Part shown: positions 25,842 to 33,794 of the stretch, one piece after another
Layout: every line of letters starts with the position of its first letter
Position numbering within the stretch: the first letter of the stretch is position 1
NCBI RefSeq assembly: GCF_003814875.1
Contig: NZ_RKQF01000001.1
Location: 2,542,001-2,606,000 of the forward strand
Source: Streptomyces sp. Ag109_O5-1
GTDB lineage: Bacteria > Actinomycetota > Actinomycetes > Streptomycetales > Streptomycetaceae
Length of the DNA stretch: 64,000 bases
Direction of reading: 5' to 3'
Notes under the pieces: generated by a model
What the model was told of the DNA's origin: nothing
What the model saw: only the letters and a program-made list of their open reading frames with translations
The model's database searches: none
Translations under genes and position numbers: made by a program

Positions 25842-25876
25842 CGCGCCGCGGGCCGCCCGGCCGGCTCGCCGACCGC

Positions 25877-26725
25877 TCAGCCCTTCGCGGCCCGGCAGGA
25901 GCCCCACAGTGCACCGGGATTGATACGCGACGGGTGACGGTCGAGCATGTACTCGTAGAGCTCGAGGGTGCTGCCGGTGCGACGCACCCCGCTGTTGAAA
26001 TCAAGGATGTAGCGGCGGGTCTCCTCGATGTGACGGGGATCGTCATCCGCGGTCTGATCCTTGTGGCCCGCGACGATCGCGGCCGGCGCCAACGCCTCGA
26101 CCGTGTCGAGAGCCCTCAGCCACTCGGCTCGCCCTTCCGCGTCCGATGCCGCGAGCATGAGGTGCACGTTGTTGTAGATCACGTCGCCTGCGACGACCAG
26201 CTCCAGGTCGGGCACGTGCAGGCAGGTGGTGTTGTCGCTGTCGGTGTGCCCCAGGCGGACCGGGCGGACCTCCGCCCCTCCGACGGTCAGGACCTCGTCC
26301 TCGAGAGGTTCGGCGAGTACCAGTCGCTCAGCGATCTGCTCGGGGAACCAGGCGCGCCAGACCGCCTTGAGGACCTCGGGCGAGGACTGGTAGGCCATGT
26401 CCTCGACGACCTCGGGCAGCGCGAAGGCGCGCGCGCCCGGGTACTGCTGCAGCACGGCTCCGAGACCGAACCAGTGGTCCCCGTGGCCGTGCGTGACGTA
26501 CACGCTCGTCACGGGGGCCGCATGCTCGCTGAGCCAGCGCAGCAGGCCCTCCGACTGCGCGATCGTGAAGAGCGGATCCACCAGCAGCGCCTCCCCCTCG
26601 TTCGAGATGAGGATGCTCGACGTCGGCGACCAGGAACGCTCGCTCTGATCGGGTGGCACGTCGGAGTTGGTGGTCGGCATGCCGTCCGCGACGTGCACGG
26701 CGTAGGTGAGGGCGTTCGACGTCAT
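25877..26725 (-). CDS. MBL-fold metallo-hydrolase
   Basis: 282 residues from ATG at 26725 with GAGGAG nine bases before it. The metal-binding motif THGHGDHW (HxHxDH) is near residue 84, with downstream ligands in LGHTDSDN and VAGHKD. This is the general metallo-beta-lactamase fold; the single-domain form with this spacing includes lactonases, thioesterase-like and other hydrolases. The substrate is unknown. It is divergent from the alpha/beta hydrolase operon at 26944 with a 31-bp palindrome between them, so both are probably controlled together with pcaIJF. A second, different MBL protein is at 31268. Confidence 0.85.
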   Translation of the reverse strand: MTSNALTYAVHVADGMPTTNSDVPPDQSERSWSPTSSILISNEGEALLVDPLFTIAQSEGLLRWLSEHAAPVTSVYVTHGHGDHWFGLGAVLQQYPGARAFALPEVVEDMAYQSSPEVLKAVWRAWFPEQIAERLVLAEPLEDEVLTVGGAEVRPVRLGHTDSDNTTCLHVPDLELVVAGDVIYNNVHLMLAASDAEGRAEWLRALDTVEALAPAAIVAGHKDQTADDDPRHIEETRRYILDFNSGVRRTGSTLELYEYMLDRHPSRINPGALWGSCRAAKG

Positions 26726-26828
26726 TGGTGGACTCCTCGGATTCTCGGGTGGTCGCTCCCACTCCGGCCGGAACGTGGAGGGAGCCGGAAGGCCGGTCCT
26801 CGTTCCGTCGCTCACGGAGCGATGACAT

Positions 26829-26859
26829 TGACGCAAGCATAGACCCTATGCTTACGTCA
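26829..26859. promoter_or_regulatory. 31-bp palindromic operator between MBL and hydrolase genes
   Basis: TGACGCAAGCATAG and CTATGCTTACGTCA flank ACC; 13 of 14 base pairs match. It lies midway between the divergent starts at 26725 and 26944. Its core AAGCATAG-N3-CTATGCTT recurs at 25042-25059. One of the clearest operators in the window; the protein that binds it is inferred to be the nearby CGNR regulator. Confidence 0.7.
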
Positions 26860-26943
26860 TAGAGCTCGCGTCGGCCGGGAATCCCGAGAGCCACCGGCTC
26901 CGATTCGTCGCCGCAAGAGAGCGATCGTCAAAGGAGACACGAG

Positions 26944-28119
26944 ATGAACAGCCCAGCGACGAAGGCGCCGACCGCGGTGCTCGTCCACGGATACCTGGAC
27001 GACGGCGCCATCTGGAACAGCGTCCGCACCGTCCTCGACGAGCGGTCGGTCCCCTCGATCGCCTTCGAGCTCGCCGGCATGGGTGCACGCGCCTCGGATC
27101 AAGGGCCGTTCACACTCGTTCGCTGGGCCCACGACCTCGAGAGCGTCGTGCGCACGACGGAGGGCCCCGTCGTACTCGTCGGCCACAGCATGGGGAGCCA
27201 GATCGCCGAGCTCGTCGCCGCCCGCCTGGCCCACCAGGTGCGCTCGCTCGTCTTGATCAACCCGATCCCGCTGGCGGGCACTCACCTGCCCCCGGAGCAG
27301 ATCGCTCCCTTCCAGGCGCCGGATCTCGGACTCGACGCGCAGCGTGCCTTCCGCGGTGCGCTCGCCACCGCGTTCCCGGACGAGGAGAATGACCGGCTCG
27401 CCCAAGTGACGCTGCACGTCGCCCCCTCGACGATCTCCGACACGGCGACGGCATGGAACAACGGCCACCCGGACGGACACCAGCCCAGCAAGTACCGCGG
27501 GAGCGTCACCGTCCTGCGCGGCGAGAACGACCCCTTCGTCACGGAAGAGATCGTCTCCGCGTATGTCGCGCCCCGCTTCCCCGGCGCCACCTCGCAGACC
27601 ATCGCCGGGGCAGGCCACTGGGCGCACGCCGAGAACCCGGCGGCGGTCGCCGCTGTCATCACGGCGGTCGCCGAGGAGACCGCGTCAAACTCCGCCGACG
27701 GCCGCCCGGCCAAGGCCTGGACGGCCGCGTTCGAGCAGCGCACCCAGGACTCCTTCGCGGCGGCGCTCTCGCCGAACGTGCGGATGGAGGCCAGCGCGCT
27801 CGCCAAGCCGCTGGAGCGCAAGGAGCAGGTCGAGGCCCTCATGGCCGCGGTGAGCTCCGCGTACGAGCGGCTCGAGTTCGTCCGGAAGGTGCAGGACGGA
27901 CCGCGGACGTATCTGGAGTGGGAGGCCAGCGCGTTCGGCGGCTTCGAGATGAAGGGGATCACGATCCTCACGCGTGATGACGAAGGGTTCATCACGGAGA
28001 TCGCCATCCACCACCGCCCCCTCGGCGCCGTGGTGCAGATCAACGCGAAGGTCGGGGCAGCCCTGACCGCGGCCGGCGTCATCCCCGCCGAGTACTTCAA
28101 CTTCACAGAAGGCGAATGA
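26944..28119 (+). CDS. Alpha/beta hydrolase fused to a SnoaL-like domain
   Basis: 391 residues from ATG at 26944 with AAAGGAGA upstream. Residues 1-240 are an alpha/beta hydrolase: HGYLDDGAIW oxyanion strand, GHSMGS nucleophile elbow (Ser near residue 82) and a C-terminal catalytic His in GAGHWAH. Residues 265-391 resemble a SnoaL/NTF2-like domain (WTAAFEQRTQDSFAAALSP, VRKVQDGPRTYLEWEAS, GFEMKGITILTRDDEGFI). The fusion joins an esterase to a small-molecule-binding barrel, so one protein may bind and then hydrolyse a cyclic or ester substrate. It overlaps the next gene by 4 bases. Confidence 0.83.
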   Translation: MNSPATKAPTAVLVHGYLDDGAIWNSVRTVLDERSVPSIAFELAGMGARASDQGPFTLVRWAHDLESVVRTTEGPVVLVGHSMGSQIAELVAARLAHQVRSLVLINPIPLAGTHLPPEQIAPFQAPDLGLDAQRAFRGALATAFPDEENDRLAQVTLHVAPSTISDTATAWNNGHPDGHQPSKYRGSVTVLRGENDPFVTEEIVSAYVAPRFPGATSQTIAGAGHWAHAENPAAVAAVITAVAEETASNSADGRPAKAWTAAFEQRTQDSFAAALSPNVRMEASALAKPLERKEQVEALMAAVSSAYERLEFVRKVQDGPRTYLEWEASAFGGFEMKGITILTRDDEGFITEIAIHHRPLGAVVQINAKVGAALTAAGVIPAEYFNFTEGE

Positions 28120-29039
28120 CCATGACGGAACGCATCGACGTAGAGTTCACGGCGGACGGGGGCGTGACGCTGCGCGGCTGGCTCTACCTGCCGGACGCCG
28201 AGGGTCCGCGCCCCGCGATCACGATGGCGCACGGATTCGGCGGCAACCGCGAGATGGGCCTCGACCCGTACGCACGCAAGTTCGCCGATGCCGGGTTCGT
28301 GGTGCTCGTCCACGATCACCGCACGTTCGGCGCCAGCGACGGCGAGCCCCGCAACGACGTCGACCCGTGGCGTCAGATCGCGGACTGGCGCCGCGCAATC
28401 AGCTTCCTGGAGGCCCGGCCGGAGGTCGACGCGGACCGCATCGGGGTGTGGGGCACGAGCTTCGCGGGCGGTCACGCGATCGTGCTCGGCGCGACCGACG
28501 TGCGGATCAAGTGCGTGGTGTCGCAGGTGCCCACCATCAGCGGATTCGAGCAGTGGCAGCGCAGGGTCCCGCCGGAGCGCATCGCCGCCTTCGAGCTCGC
28601 CCAGGCCGACGACGAACGCGCCCAGGCCGCCGGCGGCGAACTGCGGTACCAGACCTCCATCGGCGACGATCCGGCCGACCCGGCCCTGTACACCAGCCCG
28701 GACGCGCTGCGCTTCTACCGTGACCTGGTTCCGCCGGGCCGCGAGAACAACACGGTGACGATGCGCTCCAGCCGGGCCGCGCGGCTCTACGAGCCGGGCG
28801 TATGGATCACCCGGGTCTCGCCCAAGCCGCTCATGATGATCGTCGGGACCGGTGAGACGGTGATCCCGGCCGACATCCAGCTGGCCGCCTTCGAGCGGGC
28901 GCTGGCCCCGAAGAAGCTGGTGCTGCTGCCGGGCGGGCACTTCGACGCCTACAAGGTGCACTTCGAGGAATCCAGCGGCGCCGCGCTGTCGTGGTTCCGA
29001 ACTCACCTGGACCCGGTCCCGGCCTCAACCGGCTCGTGA
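28116..29039 (+). CDS. Alpha/beta hydrolase, dienelactone-hydrolase/acyltransferase-like
   Basis: 307 residues; ATG at 28116 overlaps the preceding stop (ATGA), with a second ATG two codons later. HGFGGNREM forms the oxyanion turn, GTSFAGGHA the nucleophile elbow (Ser near residue 117) and GGHFDAYKV the catalytic His. The shape (EFTADGGVTLRGWLYLPD at the start) is that of the large family containing BAAT-like and dienelactone-hydrolase proteins; it probably cleaves a carboxylic ester or thioester. A strong hairpin at 29043 ends the two-gene operon. Confidence 0.84.
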   Translation: MTMTERIDVEFTADGGVTLRGWLYLPDAEGPRPAITMAHGFGGNREMGLDPYARKFADAGFVVLVHDHRTFGASDGEPRNDVDPWRQIADWRRAISFLEARPEVDADRIGVWGTSFAGGHAIVLGATDVRIKCVVSQVPTISGFEQWQRRVPPERIAAFELAQADDERAQAAGGELRYQTSIGDDPADPALYTSPDALRFYRDLVPPGRENNTVTMRSSRAARLYEPGVWITRVSPKPLMMIVGTGETVIPADIQLAAFERALAPKKLVLLPGGHFDAYKVHFEESSGAALSWFRTHLDPVPASTGS

Positions 29040-29042
29040 GAC

Positions 29043-29076
29043 GGAGGCGGTTCCGGCCACTGCTGGAACCGCCTCC
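29043..29076 (+). terminator. Terminator of the hydrolase operon
   Basis: Perfect 12-base arms (29043-29054 and 29065-29076) with a 10-base loop start 4 bases after the hydrolase stop. Clear rho-independent-type hairpin without a U-tract. The stretch 29077-29329 beyond it holds nothing I recognise. Confidence 0.8.
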
Positions 29077-29329
29077 CCAGCGGGTAACTGCCGCCACCTC
29101 TCTCTCCCCGGCGGCGCGCTTCCGGAACGTGGCAGCCACGGTCACGCGCCACCTGGCACGGTCGTCCATGACATGCGCCTCGCCGAGTGCCGTGCCGACC
29201 CGTTCCCGCCGCCGTGTGTGTACCGGCGCGGACATGCGGAGGACCGTCGCAGGCAGCGGCTGTAGCGCTTGGGGCAGTGCAGGTTGGAGTGCTCTCGCCG
29301 GCATCTGAGGAGCGCCCGCGGCGATCGCA

Positions 29330-29794
29330 GCCGGCGAGCGTACGCAGGACAGCCGGTTGGCGAGCGGAGAGTGCCACACCGCCGTCCTGCGACTCCTGCT
29401 GTCCGTGTTGGTGCTCCGGCCGGGTGGGCGTCCCAGCACTACGGAAAACAGCGACACTTTCCGCCGGTTCCGCGAGGCGGTCGAGCGTGACTTCACCAAG
29501 ACCCGTGAGGTCGCTGACTACGGGGGTACTCCCCGCGCACGCTCACGAGGGCAACCGCATCCGCGGTCGGTACCAGCGCCAAGGGGTTCATCGGGGTTCA
29601 TCGACGAACGAGTCATGCTGGAGGCCAAGCACCGCCTCGCCCACAGCGACGAGCCCACCGTGCGTATTGCCGAACACATCCGCTTCAGCAGTGCCACCAA
29701 CTTCAGCACGTACTTCCAGTCCCGAGCCGGACAGAGCCCGATCCAGTTCTGGAACGCGTCCCGCCAGGTCTCACGTCCGCAAGGTGAGCCCTGA
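29330..29794 (+). pseudogene. AraC-family regulator, broken
   Basis: The parts RTQDSRLASGECHTAVLRLL, TFRRFREAVERDF, YSPRTLTRATASAVGTSAKG and FIDERVMLEAKHRL to SPIQFWNASRQ form an AraC C-terminal half with both HTH motifs, but in different frames. One break is a 10-bp tandem duplication of GGGGTTCATC (29583-29592/29593-29602); removing one copy gives AKGFIDERV. A second lesion near 29520 lost a few codons after VADY. The intact relative at 32248 shows what it looked like. Confidence 0.8.
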
Positions 29795-29867
29795 CGCTGC
29801 GGACGGCCAGAGGTGTTCTCGAGGGCTTCGCGTGGGAGGATGCGGCAGTCGACCAGCACGCCGAGGC

Positions 29868-29985
29868 TCTTGCGCAGGGCGGCCAAGTCGCGGATCCGGG
29901 CCGCGGGCAGCATCGGACAAGCGTTGAAGTCGAACTCCTCCACGACGGCCAGGGGCACGCCGATGGGAGGCGGCGCCAACGGGGC
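29868..29985 (-). pseudogene. IstB-like ATPase fragment (IS21 type)
   Basis: About 27 residues (LAVVEEFDFNACPMLPAARI, then RDLAALR) resemble the stretch just before the Walker A motif of IS21 IstB helper proteins. Nothing else of the gene survives; the following residues do not continue the family. Remnant of an insertion sequence; the surrounding 29795-30235 shows no other gene. Confidence 0.45.
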
Positions 29986-30235
29986 GGGCACGGCGCCGGT
30001 GCTCCCCGTCAGACCGCCGACTGCGGACGTGCATCACCGACCTGGCGGACTGCTTCCAGTCGTCGGCCCCTGCGGTGAGCTCCGTCCGCGTGTCCGGGTG
30101 AGGTCGCCGGGGCACACGGACGGAACGATGGGCGGCCCGCTGCGGGCCGTCCCGACCCGTGTGCCGCAGCGGCCGTAATCCGGCGTGGTGAAAGCGAGAT
30201 CCCACCCGCCCGGCGAGGAACCCACTGGGACGCAA

Positions 30236-30264
30236 AGGGGCGTTCTGTTTTCGTGAACGCCCCT
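30236..30264 (-). terminator. Terminator after the tandem SnoaL gene
   Basis: Ten-base arms AGGGGCGTTC and GAACGCCCCT with a 9-base loop, five bases beyond the stop of the minus-strand gene at 30269. Confidence 0.75.
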
Positions 30265-30268
30265 CAGA

Positions 30269-31216
30269 TCAGAACATCGTGTTGTCGTTGGCGGAGGTGG
30301 CCGGCACGTCCTGAAGCACGTCCCAGTGCTCGACGATCTTCCCGCCCTGTACCCGGAACAGGTCCACGACGGCCTGCCCGCGCTCGCCGGGCGCGTTCAC
30401 GTAGTGACTGTGGACGGCGACCAGATCTCCCTCGGCGACAACGCGCTTTCGGGAGACGGTCAGCTCCGGGAACGCCTGGAAGTACGCCCCAAGCCCCTCC
30501 CGTGCACCGGCCACACCATCCGCGATGCCGGGATTGTGCTGGTGGTACCCGGCGCTCCAGTACAGGTCGAGCGCGGACAGATCCTTGTCGACGATGAGCC
30601 GGTCGAATGCCTCGGTGACGAGCTTCTTGTTGGAGGCGGTGAGCCACCGTGGACCAGGTTGCCCGGTCTGCGGCCGGCTGACGGTGGAGAACATGTCGTT
30701 GCCGTTGACACTGCTGTCGGGGACGTTCTGCAGGGTGTCCCAATGCTCGGCGATCTTGCCGCCCTGGAACCGGAATATGTCGAATACGGCCGAGCCTCGA
30801 CTTCCCGGCGTCAGTACGAGGTTGGAGTGCACCACGACGAGGTCGTCCTCGGAGATGACCCGCTTGACGTCGTACTTGGCGTCGGGGAACTGCTGATGCA
30901 ACCCGGCAGCGAAGTTCTTCAACGCCTCGGGGCCGTCGGGCGCGAGGGGGTTGTGCTGGATGTAGTCGGCCCGCACGAACCTGTCCACGACCGCGGTGTC
31001 ACCCCGCTCGAACGCCGCCTTGAGGACGCGTACGGCGACGGTCTTCTGGTAGTCGAGCCGGGTGCCGCCGTCGACGTGCCCGTAGGCGTGACTCGCGTTG
31101 ACGGGGGGCGAGGCGAAGGCGGGTACGGTCGCGGCGCCCAGCAGGGCGGACGTGGCGACCGTGGCGACGAGGATGCGACGGGTGGCCATGCGCCTGCTGG
31201 ACATGTGGGAAGTCAC
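30269..31216 (-). CDS. Exported protein with two tandem SnoaL/NTF2-like domains
   Basis: 315 residues from GTG at 31216. The N-terminus (RRMATRRILVATVATSALLG to PAFAS) is a signal peptide with twin arginines. Two copies of the same roughly 125-residue domain follow, each with a signature YIQHNP or YHQHNP and a GGKI(A/V)EHWD(T/V)LQ(N/D)VP end. That pattern is the SnoaL-like polyketide-cyclase or NTF2 fold, which binds small hydrophobic molecules. The internal duplication is visible by eye. The role is unknown; it shares orientation with the MBL hydrolase upstream and may be co-transcribed with it. Confidence 0.8.
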   Translation of the reverse strand: MTSHMSSRRMATRRILVATVATSALLGAATVPAFASPPVNASHAYGHVDGGTRLDYQKTVAVRVLKAAFERGDTAVVDRFVRADYIQHNPLAPDGPEALKNFAAGLHQQFPDAKYDVKRVISEDDLVVVHSNLVLTPGSRGSAVFDIFRFQGGKIAEHWDTLQNVPDSSVNGNDMFSTVSRPQTGQPGPRWLTASNKKLVTEAFDRLIVDKDLSALDLYWSAGYHQHNPGIADGVAGAREGLGAYFQAFPELTVSRKRVVAEGDLVAVHSHYVNAPGERGQAVVDLFRVQGGKIVEHWDVLQDVPATSANDNTMF

Positions 31217-31267
31217 GATGTTCTCTCTCTCGGGACTTGGGCGGTTTTCTGGAAGGTCGGAGCGGAC

Positions 31268-32050
31268 TCAGTTCTTGGGGCCGAACATGTAGGCGTTGGC
31301 GACGTCGATGAGGGCTGCGCCCTGGTAGGAGGGGTAGCGCTCGGTGATGGCCTTCTTGTAGGCGTCGCCGTCGTCACCGAGCAGCTCCCGGCTGGCGTTG
31401 ACGTAGTCGGTGAGCTCGGCCCAGATGGCCGGGGTGGTCGGCTCGCCGTGGCCGGGCAGGATGGTGTCGTACTCGGTCTCGGCTGCGAAGCGGTCGATGT
31501 TGGCCTGCCAGCCGTCGAAGTCCTTGTCCAGGAGCCACAGGTGGGTGCGGTTGTAGACCACGTCCTGAGCGACCAGGACGCCCTCCTCGGGCAGCTTGAT
31601 CACGAGGGTGGTGTGGATCTCGCCGCCGGTGACCTTCTCGAACACGAACGGGATGCCGTCGATGACCTCGGTGCCCGGGGTGATCTCCACGGTCGGAGTC
31701 ATGTCGGCGAGCGGGATCGGGGCGCCGGTGGGCAGATCCGTCTTGGCACCCATGGCGACGATCTCCGCGGTGGTCTCCGGCAGCGCGTGCACGGGGACGC
31801 CGAAGCGGGCCGCGCCCTGGTAGTGGTCCGGATGCGCATGGCTGACGACGAGGCGGTCGAGCGGCTTGCCAAGGCTCTTGGCGTAGGCGACGACCTCGTC
31901 GGCGTAGGCCAGGACGAACTGCGCGTCGACGGCGATGATCCGCGACGGCGTCTCGATCAGCTGGGTGGTGACGCCCAGGCCGTCCTCGGGTGCGCCGTAG
32001 CTGTGGATGCGGACCGAACCCTTGTCGATGACCGTGAGGGTGCCGTGCAT
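31268..32050 (-). CDS. MBL-fold metallo-hydrolase
   Basis: 260 residues from ATG at 32050. VVSHAHPDHYQGAARFG near residue 70 is the HxHxDH metal site, with VAQDVVYN and ILPGHGEPTTP giving later ligands. Family of lactonase or glyoxalase-like hydrolases; substrate unknown. The divergent AraC regulator at 32248 is the likely controller, with about 200 bp of promoter between them. It differs clearly from the MBL protein at 25877, so the two are not a recent duplication. Confidence 0.83.
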   Translation of the reverse strand: MHGTLTVIDKGSVRIHSYGAPEDGLGVTTQLIETPSRIIAVDAQFVLAYADEVVAYAKSLGKPLDRLVVSHAHPDHYQGAARFGVPVHALPETTAEIVAMGAKTDLPTGAPIPLADMTPTVEITPGTEVIDGIPFVFEKVTGGEIHTTLVIKLPEEGVLVAQDVVYNRTHLWLLDKDFDGWQANIDRFAAETEYDTILPGHGEPTTPAIWAELTDYVNASRELLGDDGDAYKKAITERYPSYQGAALIDVANAYMFGPKN

Positions 32051-32247
32051 GACTGTGCTCCTGTCGGAATGCGGATGAGCGGTGATGAGGGGACGCGGGA
32101 AGGGGCGGATCGTTGATGGCCGACTCATGGCCGGCCATCGGCCGCATCGGACACGGCCGGCTTTCCATCCCCACGGGCCCGCGCCCCTGGAACAACTCCA
32201 TACTGGGACGGAACCGGAGGTCCAGCGAGGTACGCTGCGGTCTCGTG

Positions 32248-33168
32248 ATGGTCCACAGGCGACAAGCGCGGCGGAAGCCCGGCCGGCGGGAGACGGGCCT
32301 GCCGAAGGTGGTTTTCCATCCTCCGGCCGGAACCCCGGCGGGCATGGAGGTCATGACCCTGACCGACTTCCGCGACCGCATCCGGGACTGGCCCTGGCAC
32401 ATCGCCACCCCGCACCGGCAGGACTTCCACGCCCTGATGCTGGTCACCGCCGGCACCCTGCGCCACCGCGTCGACTTCACCGGGTACGTACTGCCGCCCG
32501 GTTCCTGGCTGTGGATCCGGCCCGGCCAGGTGCACCAGTGGCAGAACCCTGACCAGGCCGAGGCCATCCTGGTCTTCTTCCAGGAGGACTTCGTCGCGCC
32601 CGAGACCGCGGAACTGGCCGGACTCGGCACCGGCACCGCCGCGATGCCCTTGTACAGCCCCGATCCTTCGGAGGCCCCCGTGCTGGCAGCTGCGGCCGAG
32701 CAACTGGCCGCGGAGTTCTCCCAGTGGGACCGCCATCCGCTGCCGGTGCACACCGCCCTGCTGCACCGCCTGCTCGACGTCGTACTCCTGCGCCTGGCCC
32801 ACCTGCAGCAGCACGGCCAGGCTGCGGAGTCCGCCCCCGAGCCCTTCCTGCGCTTTCGCGACGCTGTCGAACGAGGTTTCTCCCGCACCCATCGCATCGA
32901 CGACTACGCCCGCGAACTCGGCTACTCCACCCGCACCCTCACCCGCGCCACCCAGACCGCCGCGGGCCTCAGCGCCAAGGACTACCTCGACCAGCGCCTC
33001 ACCCTGGAGGCCAAGCGACTCCTCGCCCACGGCACCGAACCCGCCTCCACCATCGCAGCCCACCTCGGCTTCACCAGCGCCACCCACTTCGGCAAGTTCT
33101 TCCAACGCCACACCGGCCAGACCCCCCTGGCCTTCCGCGCCTCCCAACGTGCGTCGCCGCCTGCGTAG
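32248..33168 (+). CDS. AraC-family transcriptional regulator
   Basis: About 306 residues from ATG at 32248 (GTG 32245 and ATG 32344 are alternatives). The N-terminal half is a cupin-like effector domain (HALMLVTAGTLRHRVDFTGY, PPGSWLWIRPGQVHQW). The C-terminal half has two HTHs: DDYARELGYSTRTLTRATQT and AAHLGFTSATHFGKFFQRHT. It is divergent from the MBL hydrolase, which it probably controls. The broken gene at 29330 is a close homologue. Confidence 0.87.
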   Translation: MVHRRQARRKPGRRETGLPKVVFHPPAGTPAGMEVMTLTDFRDRIRDWPWHIATPHRQDFHALMLVTAGTLRHRVDFTGYVLPPGSWLWIRPGQVHQWQNPDQAEAILVFFQEDFVAPETAELAGLGTGTAAMPLYSPDPSEAPVLAAAAEQLAAEFSQWDRHPLPVHTALLHRLLDVVLLRLAHLQQHGQAAESAPEPFLRFRDAVERGFSRTHRIDDYARELGYSTRTLTRATQTAAGLSAKDYLDQRLTLEAKRLLAHGTEPASTIAAHLGFTSATHFGKFFQRHTGQTPLAFRASQRASPPA

Positions 33169-33794
33169 CCGCCCCACGCCACCTGACTGCGTGAACGAGT
33201 TCGGCGAGGGCTGCTTTGGGCGCCGGCCCGTTGGAATCACGAGCAACAGACTCCATCCCTTGGGCCAAAAGCCTGAAGTACTCACCAGCGCACAACTCAC
33301 CGCGTGTTTCGGACGCCAGATCGAGGTCGCTCGGCATGCCGCCCGCTGGACTGCCCGCTCGGCACCGAGAAGGTGACGGTCGGTGCCGCACGCCTCCCCT
33401 TCTCGGCATCGACCGCGTCCGCTGACGATCCTCCAAGCCGCCGCGCCCCGGCTCGAAGGTCATCGCGTCCGCCCCTCCCTGGGAGGCCAGGGCACCGCCG
33501 TCCGTCGTTCCGTGGCCGCCATGAGGTCACGGCGCGGAGGGCAGCCGCTGTTGCGCGGTGTGGCGGGTTGCCCCACCGTCCGCTGAGCCGGGCGACGAGA
33601 AGCAGACCGCGTCCGCCCTCGTTGCGCAGTGCTCGGCGCCGATCGCGCCGAAGCGCTACGGAGCCCCGCTCGCGGTCCAGGTGCTCTCAGCCGACGGGTT
33701 CTTGCCTGGGGCGGAATCGTCCATGTCGGTGATCAGGGATCGAGGTTCGGCGAATGGGCGATGAAGGGTGACCGCGTCTCGACGCGGCATCGGC
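33169..33794. other. Gap without recognisable gene
   Basis: 626 bases. A minus-strand stretch near 33190-33340 (LDLASETRGELCAGEYFRLL and following) looks faintly protein-like but has weak GC3 and no start, and I cannot place it. Nothing else is supported. Confidence 0.4.
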
